A stretch of 64,000 nucleotides of DNA, from assembly GCA_028752905.1 (NCBI GenBank), contig JAQNBH010000011.1, forward strand, positions 3,075,303 through 3,139,302, written 5' to 3'. This stretch comes from Cladorhizidae sp. MBARI D1340-BT2 (Eukaryota > Porifera > Demospongiae > Poecilosclerida > Cladorhizidae). Position 1 is the first letter of the stretch. Each line of letters starts with the position of its first letter. This document shows positions 56,030 through 64,000 of this stretch, piece by piece. The notes beneath the pieces are model-generated. The model was given only the letters and a program-made list of their open reading frames with translations. It did not search any database and had not been told where the DNA came from. The translations under genes were made by a program, and so were the position numbers.

Positions 56030-56620
56030 AGCAACACTCCAAGTCAATCAGCAAAAGAGCATTACAAGAGAGTCGTTGCTGTATTCATTCATTAACCAGT
56101 TGGAGGAAAGATTTCAAGGTGACGGAAAACAAAGTCATATGCTTTTGTGCCTTGTGCCTTTTGTGCCTTGTGCCTTCAGTGCCCAACTGCAATCCGAGTG
56201 TTCAACAATCACAACATATAGATGACCTTCTGGGAACAAGATCTTCCATGTTCCTTGTCTCTCAAAAGTGAACTAAGAAGATGGCAATCATTGTGGGAGC
56301 ATAAGCGAGACAAAGATGAGGCTACCATCCCCAACAATCTTCTCCTAGCTCTTAGCTCTTGTGACTCTGACTCTTTCCCAAACATTCATTGCTTACTAGT
56401 CATTGCTTGCACTCTGCCTATCACCAGTGCTGAAGCAGAACGATCATTTAGTTTGCTCAGGAGGATAAAGACATGTACAAGGTCGACTTTGACTGAACAA
56501 CAATTTTCTGATCTTGCCATGAACTATGGAGTGAGAGTGTCAGTTGATAATATCTGCCATGCTTTTGTGCAGTGTCACCCGAGAAGGCTTCACTATTTAT
56601 TGACTGAAAATAGTTTCCTG
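56030..56620 (+). mobile_element. hAT transposase C-terminal remnant
   Basis: The + strand has SLLYSFINQLEERF (56080s), then FPNIHCLLVIACTLPITSAE and AERSFSLLRRIKTCTRSTLT (56380-56500). This is the hAT dimerisation domain of the type seen in DUF4371/52-kDa repressor-like proteins. A stop separates the two parts. It differs in sequence from the hAT in DPYD intron 7. Confidence 0.7.
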
Positions 56621-56889
56621 TTTAACTTTAGTTGGGGGGTTTCTGAGCACTTGCACTATCATTCACAATTTTTTTTTAAAGGATACCATGTTCAATTTTA
56701 CATTTCTTGTTATAATAATGTTGGTGATGATACGTCTTGTTATATAATTGCCAAGAGAAATGCAGGACGGTGCTTTCTTGCAAAATGATTAATGATCTGA
56801 TCATGATTCAGGAAAGAGGAGGAAGGATTTCTGGGCAACATGGAAAAAACCCTGGCTATGGCCGTGAGTAGTTCATCAACCCCCCAATC

Positions 56890-57120
56890 TAAAATTCCTG
56901 GATCCACCCCTGATTGATAGTTTCTGAGAAAGTTAAAATTTGGGAAAGACTTGACCTGTGCCTTTCCATGAAACCAAATAGGCTATCATTATATAGACAA
57001 GATGCACGACAGAGGTATTGGACTGTAGCTTCTAATGTTTCATAGATGACCTGTTTAGTAATAGGGCAGCTCTTGAGAAGTTTCCAGTTACCAGGTAATG
57101 CAGCTTTATCAATGCAGTCA
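56890..57120 (-). mobile_element. LINE reverse transcriptase finger remnant
   Basis: The minus strand reads ALPGNWKLLKSCPI, then ATVQYLCRA and LFGFMERHRSSLSQ, the LPxxWKxAxxxPI and GF-x2-xHS blocks of reverse transcriptase. It directly adjoins the tandem array at 57120. Confidence 0.6.
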
Positions 57121-57350
57121 GAAAGGTGAGTGATGGGTATTGACAAGGCAGGGAAGAGAAAGGTGAGTGACGGATGTTGACAAGGCTGTGGAAGAGAAAG
57201 GTGAGTGACGGATGTTGACAAGGCAGTGGAAGAGAAAGGTGAGTGACTGGTGTTGACAAGGCTGTGGAAGAGAAAGGTGAGTGACTGGTGTTGACAAGGC
57301 AGTGGAAGAGAAAGGTGAGTGACAGGTGTTGACAAGGCAGTGGAACAATG
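57120..57350. repeat. 38-bp tandem array inside the LINE remnant
   Basis: About 6 copies of a 38-bp unit, GAGAAAGGTGAGTGACTGGT plus GTTGACAAGGCAGTGGAA. It sits where reverse-transcriptase sequence should continue, between the finger blocks and the upstream linker. Confidence 0.9.
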
Positions 57351-57479
57351 TTTGAGAACCAAGAGACTGATGTCACTACCGCAGGCAAGGGATTAATGTC
57401 GCTACTGCAGGCAAAGGTTCCCTGCTTTAGCTTGTGAATAGCATAAAAACACCTGAGGTTGATATCTCTAAAGCACTGA

Positions 57480-60400
57480 GTTGGTTAGTTGGAATGAGCA
57501 GTTCCTTTGTTGAAGAATAAAGTTGAAAGTGTTTCAACAATCACGGGAGAGTTATGAATGTGTGGTGCAGAAAGTGCCTTGTTGAGATGTTTCAGGTACT
57601 TGAAAATTCTATTACTGTTAGAGTGATAACATTTTGCTAAGTCGTCTTTGCAAGCATCCCTGGATACTCGATTCATGAGGACTCTAGTAACACAAAAAGG
57701 AGTGCACTTTGCGAGGTGCTTAGCCATTTGAAGTGGTGTTTCATTTCTGAGTTGAAGCAGACAGGAAGGTAATGGTTGGCAGGCTTCACTTTGAGCATAA
57801 AAAATATAACAATCTTTTATGATGTGCTCTTTAAACCTAGCTAAACTTCCTCTATGTCAGTGGAACTGAGACAAGGAAAGAATAACATTTCGAGCAGAAG
57901 TCATCAAGGCTATCAAAATTAACACATTTGTAATTAAAGAATTTCCCCCCCCCCATTTTTTTTGAAGACGTAGTTTTTCTCAGCTGAGCAGATATGCCAA
58001 AAGTAATAATCCAGATATTCAATCAGGAGGTTATGCAACATGTTGGAGGAACTGGATAAAACAAGTCAAGGATATTTCCATGTGAGGAAGTGAGTTGAGC
58101 TAACACTTGTGCAAGATTCAGCAGCAAAATCTGTTCACCGAGCCTGGAAGAGAAGAGTGAAGTGCCTGGAGGTTGACCAGTTAACATCATGGATATTGAA
58201 ATCCCCAACTAGGAGTCAATGATTGGAGGCAAGGCCAGAGTGTTGATTACTTCTTCCAGGCAGGGGAAGTCCCAGCTTGGTGGCACGTATATAGAAGCAG
58301 CAAGGAAGTGGTCTATGAGACACTGAACTGTACAGCACAGACTCCTGTTGTGGTTGAGAGGGCAAGTTAAGTACCGGGTATGGAATCAAACCCCTCTGCC
58401 GCCAGAGTCCCTGTCATGATGAAAAAAGTGTGATCGAATGGCTCTCATTACTATGAACTTTGGATAGCATATATCAAAAAGATTTCTTGTAGCAGAATAA
58501 TAGATCTTTCACAAGGCTGTGAGCATTCCAGACAGCAGTGCACAGCAGCTCATGAACTGGTCGATTAGGTTATGGGTTATGAGGGAATATGAAGAATGGA
58601 TACTAGCTCCTGAGTCAGAGGGCCTACTAGAGAAGAGACCTCATCATTTGTACAAAGAGTGGGAAGAGTTTTATACTTAGTATTGTTTTACAGCTTATGT
58701 GTCTGAGGAATGAATGGTCGAGTGTTCAGGCACAGTCTGACCAGAAGCTAGTGGCTCAGACACAAACCGACTATCCTCCAGTGGTGCTGAGAATTGATGG
58801 TAGGGGATCTGCTAGTTCCTAGTGGCTTTGACGACGACTGAGTGGTGGGGAACATAGTCTAGTGTGGCCGTCATATTTACCTTCCTTATGTTTGGGGCAG
58901 GGGAAGAAAAGGGTCTGGTATCTAGATCTCTAGCATACAAGACTTGTGCATGCAACAGGCTTTACCTCTACTTAACAAAAAAAATGTTTGCGTGTCGTTT
59001 TGCATGCCTAATGATAGTTGCAGGTATACAGCTGTGGAACATAGAGATACATGGGAGATGTGCGAATTCTTGGCAGGGACTGTACATGGATCATTAACTT
59101 AATATTTATCATGTGTATGTCAGTGTTTATTACAGCACAAGGCTTCTTACCTCATTTCATGTCATTATTTATTTTTGTACTGCACTGGGATGCGATAGTC
59201 CCCAAGGGACTAGCATTTTTGAAGATTAAATTATCTCTAGAAGGTAAAGGTCAGTATTATCAAGAAGTATTGTAGCTAATTTAATTATAGAGCCCCCTCA
59301 GGCCATCTTAGTGCACAGTACACATGGTATATATTGTACAGAAGTAATATTTGATATATAAATTATGAACAGGATTATGATGATTATGATGAAAGTGCCC
59401 ATTTTTCGTTATTCGTTATGGCTGTGAGAGCAGTAATTACTACAAAATGGAGGGACCATTATCTGGAAACAGTCCTTCGTACAAAAGATGAAACAGACTC
59501 TTCCCAACGCCTGTTAGCAGAGCAACAAAGACATCACGCTCCATCATTCCTGTTACAATCTCTAGTTGCTATGGCTTGATGGTTGAAAATCCTAGCTGCG
59601 GCAAAACTTTGGAAGCTAGACACTGATCAATTTTCGATAGCAGCAAGCTCACAGGTAGGTTCAGCAGACTAGACTTAGACTACCAAAGTCAGGTTTGGCC
59701 GACCCTCCACCTCTGAATACTCCATAGGCTAGGAAGGTAAAGGATTGACCATGCCAGACACATAATGCTGCTGGCTCTCACTCGTACCCCAATCAAATTG
59801 CAGTATTCCACCCGCTCTAAAGATAAGGAAGGTAAAGGATCGTCAGTGCCAGCCTGTGGAATGAACAGATCCAACCTTTAAGTGACACTGATGATTGAAT
59901 TAGGGATCAGTATGGATAGCACCTAGAGACTCTGCTGGTGAATGGGAAGTATAGTACAGGCCGGGCACTCCATTAGACCATGGACTATCGGTTGAGAACT
60001 GTTTTTCAGATCAGTGTTGTTCTTCTCTTGGTCAACTTCTTGAGTGCTTTAGAATAACTTAGTCCCCACAACTTTAAGTAGTTCCGCCAGGGGAGTAAGC
60101 AATCTTGTGGTCAGTGACAAACTGGGACTTCATTTCCTTGATTCCAGTGATTTCCAAGGTAAGCTCAGCAATCGATGACAAGTTCTTGAGTCAGCTTGCA
60201 CTGAGGACAGGAGAGATGATTACCTGACTTGACTGCCAGACAGCCATAATTCAATGATACAAACAATAGATGGATGTTTATCAGCAACCTCAGCTCTTAG
60301 TGCATCTAGTTTGGGCAATAAACTCCTTGCGTTAAAATAGAGAATAGTGCAGACAAATGGTTGTGCATGTGCAGTTAAATTACTTGATCTATTGATGCGT

Positions 60401-60560
60401 ATTTGTGGTGAATTGTTGTAGTCACTCGGATCATCAGGACATACAAGTGCTGATAAATTATGCATGTTGGAATGGGAGATTGCAGGTGATGCATGCATGT
60501 TGATTGTTGATAACATGAGAATTATTAGGATGTACATGTGCCAAAGTATTATGTGCATTT
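57480..60560 (-). mobile_element. LINE endonuclease and linker remnants
   Basis: Minus-strand pieces in order are YFNARSLLPKLDALRAEV with IVCIIELWLSG (60360-60240, start of the AP-type endonuclease), GDFNIHDVNWSTS (58200s, the endonuclease GDFN motif) and NRIFKYLKHLNKALS (57600s, the linker before the reverse transcriptase). The 2-kb gap between the first two pieces is far larger than normal, so unrelated sequence has been inserted or two copies are involved. All are interrupted. Confidence 0.55.
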
Positions 60561-60739
60561 AGAGTGGCAGACTGCAATTGATGTATGTAGTCATGTAGGT
60601 TGGGTGAGGGATTCTAATAGGCAGGTTTGCCCTGATCACTTTTAGAATCTGCGGTGGCACTGTACAAGTGCAACACCCGCGCTTTTGAAATCAGCCTTGG
60701 AGATAGCACAGCCAGAAATGATGATGTTTCAAACTTTGT

Positions 60740-61015
60740 AAAGCAGCAGGACAGATAGCTTTGCTATTAGCAGCCTCAGCAAGACAGATAGCTTTGCTAT
60801 TAGCAGCCTCAGCAAGACAGATAGCTTTGCTATTAGCAGCCTCAGCAGGACAGATAGCTTTGCTATTAGCAGCCTCAGCAAGACAGATAGCTTTGCTATT
60901 AGCAGCCTCAGCAAGACAGATAGCTTTGCTATTGGCAGCCTCAGCAGGACAGATAGCTTTGCTATTGGCAGCATCAGCAAGACAGATAGCTTTGCTATTA
61001 GCAGCATCAGCATGA
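60740..61015. repeat. 33-bp tandem array
   Basis: About 8 copies of a 33-bp unit, CAGACAGATAGCTTTGCTAT... in the order TCAGCAAGACAGATAGCTTT then GCTATTAGCAGCC. There is no coding context, although the period keeps frames open. Confidence 0.92.
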
Positions 61016-61844
61016 TTTAAGTTTATAAGTCATTTGGTAGAACTTGCAACATGGTCGACTCTACTGAATCCATGGGTTCATTTATCATGCCAAATTTCAC
61101 ATTATCTACATGTATGGCATTTTATGACCAGTGCCAGATTTTATGAGGATCCCAGTGAACCTTTAGCAGGATTGATCCAGTCCCTCTCTATTGGTGCTAA
61201 ACCTGGTTTGACTGAAACTGTGACAGTTGAGACCTCTTTGCTAGGAGGTCTGATTCATCACATGATCTGGTAATCTTTACTAGAATAGGGCGTTAACGCT
61301 CAAGCTGGTATTTACGCAGTATAAAACAGTCACGAACAGAGTGCTCAGTTATATGTTCACTTGTGGAGCCTGACACTACTCTTTCCATAGCCTCTGTCTG
61401 GCATTTGTACCTTGTAGTCTTTGGAGGGAATTCCTTAATTCCACGCACTACCAGGCTGTTATGATCATGGATAGGGTTTGCTAAAGGTTCAGAGGGGGAG
61501 TTGGCTTTACTACACTTGCATATGTCTTCTTAGTCTCTCCAGTTGAGTTTGCATCTACTGCAGCTGTTTCATTGGGATTTTTTAGTTTCTGAATTTTTTC
61601 CACCGCATATATAGCCTTGGTTAAGTTGGTGAGTTCTGATCTCACTCGTTCTTTAGGGTTGCAATTTCTTGGTTATGTTTACTAAGTTGGCAGTGAGTGC
61701 ATGAAAAGGGTTCAATGGAAGTAGTTAGTTGAGCCAAAACATCTTGAGAAGCCAGCACATCTCCTGTGAATGCATGATTTGCATTTTGCATTACAAAAAT
61801 CGAGTCTTGGCCTTCTTTACCATCAGTGGCATCGATGATGTCAT
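61016..61844. other. Non-coding sequence between two arrays
   Basis: I recognise no gene here; the open frame at 61034-61273 has no family resemblance I can name. Confidence 0.4.
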
Positions 61845-62357
61845 CCAGACAGACAGGTCAGGTGACGTCCAGACAGGTCAGGTGACGTCCAGACAGACAG
61901 GTCAGGTGACATCCAGACAGATAGGGCAGGTGACATCCAGACAGACAGGTCAGGTGACGTCCAGACAGATAGGGTAGGTGACAGCCAGACAGATAGGGCA
62001 GGTGACAGCCAGACAGATAGGGCAGGTGACAGCCAGACAGATAGGGCAGGTGACGTCCAGACAGATAGGGAAGGTGACGTCCAGACAGATAGGGCAGGTG
62101 ACAGCCAGACAGATAGGGCAGGTGACAGCCAGACAGACATCCAGACAGATAGGGCAGGTGACAGCCAGACAGATAGGGCAGGTGACGTCCAGACAGATAG
62201 GGCAGGTGACATCCAGACAGATAGGGCAGGTGACAGTCAGACAGGCAGGTCAGGTGACATCCAGACAGACAGGTCAGGTGACGTCCAGACAGATAGGGCA
62301 GGTGACAGCCAGACAGGCAGGTCAGGTGACATCCAGACAGACAGGTCAGGTGACATC
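61845..62357. repeat. 24-bp tandem array
   Basis: About 21 copies of a 24-bp unit, CAGGTGACGTCCAGACAGAT plus AGGG. Many copies contain TGACGTC or TGACGTCC, close to the CRE core TGACGTCA. Open frames on both strands follow from the period. Confidence 0.93.
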
Positions 62358-62530
62358 CTCTATTCCTGGATGCTGGACTGGATTCAACTAGATGGAGACA
62401 AGCTAGAGAGCTAGCTAGATTGTAAATATAGTAACAAAATCAAGTCAAGAATTGAAATCTCAGAAACTCACGATAAAGTCACCACCATTTTTTTTAAATT
62501 TTAAACATGACATTTTGGAAAGATGTTTTA

Positions 62531-62566
62531 GCCTTCATCAGGAATAATCTCATTCCTGATGAAGGC
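62531..62566. repeat. Perfect 15-bp hairpin, 6-nt loop
   Basis: GCCTTCATCAGGAAT at 62531-62545 and its exact reverse complement at 62552-62566 flank AATCTC. There is no T-run beside it. It may be the joined ends of a foldback element. Confidence 0.85.
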
Positions 62567-62952
62567 TCGAGCACCTAGCCGTAAGGTCCAGTTGAAATTA
62601 ATCATCAAGGAAGTTGTTGCAATAGTATTGTTGGTTGGTGGATATGGCATTTTCACGATGAGATCTGCATGCAGCCAAGGGAAGGCTCGCAGGAGCAATA
62701 ACCGAGTCCAACACGATAGTTATTGCTGGAATTATGAACTCGCTAAGCACTGGTGTTTTGCCCTTTAGAAGCTTGCATTACAACATCATCGTCACATATC
62801 TGGCAGCCAGATCAGACGTCTCCTCTGCACGTGTTATCAGACATTAGATACCCACGGTTCATAAAATCAAACCTAATATCACCACAAACACCACACACAC
62901 ACACACACTAATAGTAAAAACAATTAACTGTCCACTCAAGTCTGCCGAATAA

Positions 62953-63197
62953 TTAGATGGCCACCAGGATGACGAGGATGATCATGAATGAAATCATGAC
63001 TACGGCATAGATGAGGAGCGAAACCCAACGAACAGGGGAATCTTTCGAGGGAATTTTGGGCTTTGTCATATCCGGTTTACTGGGCTTGGCCCCAGGCACA
63101 GTGAGCTCCACGCCCACATTGGCTTGGTTCTTGCTGACGGGTGGTATGTTGGACTCCACCAGAGGCTTGACTAGAGACGGAACCAACTTGCTGCGAT
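62953..63197 (-). CDS. Last exon of an unidentified protein with C-terminal membrane segment
   Basis: On the minus strand the acceptor TCCTTTCCAG precedes an exon (from 63197 down) whose frame reads RSKLVPSLVKPLVESNIPPV, then a Lys/Pro-rich stretch (PGAKPSKPDMTKPKIPSKDS). It ends in a hydrophobic run of about 24 residues (WVSLLIYAVVMISFMIILVI) and stops four residues later (TAA at 62955-62953). This is a tail-anchored or type I arrangement with almost no residues beyond the membrane. Upstream exons should lie beyond 63240, but I could not find one in the window. I do not recognise the family. Confidence 0.5.
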
Positions 63198-63359
63198 CTG
63201 GAAAGGAATAAGCATTAAATGATGAAATCATTTCTCCCATGAACTATCATCACACTCCCACCCCCTCTACTTGCTCTCACCTACTTATGTCCCTCCCCTC
63301 TCACTATGGAGTTCTAGTATGCTTCCAGTAGTACTGCCTCAACCTCCCCTTAGGAATCC

Positions 63360-63805
63360 TGCGCTATCCCTAGCCTTAGCCCTAGAGTACCCCTAGCTTT
63401 AGAATACCCTATCCCTAGAGCGTCCCTAGCTTTAGAACACCCCTATTAGAGTACCCTAGCTTTAGAATGCCCCTATCCCTAGAGTACCCCTAGCTTTAGA
63501 ATACCCCTATCCCTAGAGCGTCCCTAGCTTTAGAACACCCTATTAGAGTACCCTAGCTTTAGAATACCCCTATCCCTAGAGTATCCCTAGCTTTAGAATA
63601 CCCCTATCCCTAGAGTAACCCCCCTAGCTTTAGAATACCCCTATCTCTAGAGTAGCTTTAGAATGCCCCATCCCTAACCCTAGCCATACTCCTAGAATAC
63701 GGCTATCCCTAATTCGAGCCCTAGAATGTCCCTAGAATACCCCAAGCCTACTTAGCCCTAGAATACCCCTAGCCCTACTTAGCCCTGGCCCCTAGCCCTA
63801 GTACT
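63360..63805. repeat. Third CCCTAG-type cluster
   Basis: Units such as ACCCCTAGCTTTAGAATACC and CCCTATCCCTAGAG of about 30 bp alternate, ending in CCCTAGCCCTA phrases. It shares the CCCTAG core with the DPYD intron 8 and 12 arrays but has its own higher-order unit. It lies upstream of the minus-strand exon at 63197 and may be in that gene's intron. Confidence 0.88.
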
Positions 63806-64000
63806 TATTCCAGGATCCGTACTGCATAGTCAGTCGTCCTCACTAGGGACGTGGGATACTCCCAAGTGCCGAGGGACTCCTGCACAGGAGAAGCTGGAGC
63901 AGCACTGGACATTCTATCACACCTTTCAAGTTATTTCTCATGATTTGATTGGCTAGATGTATCCCACATCCTGCACCCTGCATGTCACACATGCCTGGTC

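Noticed and set aside
59418..59579. A 54-codon plus frame starting MAVRAVITTKW
   Set aside because: It is short, matches no family I know and has no supporting context.
61841..62391. Frames with 8-residue repeats over the 24-bp array
   Set aside because: Same effect of a 24-bp period; no start, splice or family signal.

Overview
This is eukaryotic genomic DNA, almost certainly from a marine invertebrate; a sponge or cnidarian fits best, but the species cannot be fixed from the sequence. Signs are GT/AG introns with metazoan positions, a CpG-type promoter, many degenerate LINE, hAT, piggyBac-like, Ty3/gypsy and Tigger-like remnants, and a very high load of minisatellites. There are no operons, CRISPR arrays or prokaryotic features.

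The one complete host gene is dihydropyrimidine dehydrogenase (DPYD) on the + strand. I could assemble it from the sequence as 16 coding exons, 15970-53443, 3105 nt, 1034 residues. All splice phases agree and every FeS, flavin-loop and catalytic cysteine position I know for the family is present. Exon 1 encodes only 14 residues and lies 7.3 kb upstream of exon 2. Only 3.1 kb of the 37.5-kb gene is coding.

Region by region. 0-1.7 kb: an internally deleted piggyBac-like element with TTAA flanks beside a LINE 3' fragment. 1.7-7 kb: mostly empty sequence with a 25-bp hairpin and two tandem arrays. 7-11.5 kb: a broken copy of a very long ORF family plus a piggyBac C-terminal fragment. 12-12.5 kb: a 27-bp array. 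13.7-15.8 kb: a second piggyBac-like deletion derivative. 15.8-15.97 kb: DPYD promoter with an NRF-1-type site. 16.1-21.4 kb (intron 1): a LINE with a third piggyBac-like element inserted in its reverse transcriptase. 21.4-53.4 kb: DPYD exons 2-16. Most of the larger introns carry their own tandem array: 50 bp in intron 4, 12 bp in intron 6, 31 bp and 56/57 bp in intron 7, CCCTAG-type in 8 and 12, GGTACC-type in 10, 37 bp in 14. Intron 7 also holds a hAT relic, a truncated LINE inserted in it, a MADF-domain scrap and two Ty3/gypsy integrase copies in a repeated block. Intron 10 holds a 527-bp Tigger-like element. 53.6-62.9 kb: minus-strand LINE remnants, a hAT C-terminus and three more arrays. 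62.95-63.2 kb: the last exon of a minus-strand gene for a protein with a C-terminal membrane segment. 63.36-63.8 kb: a third CCCTAG cluster.

DPYD performs the first, NADPH-dependent step of uracil and thymine breakdown. Nothing else in the window looks functionally linked to it. All alignments to known families are from memory and were not computed.
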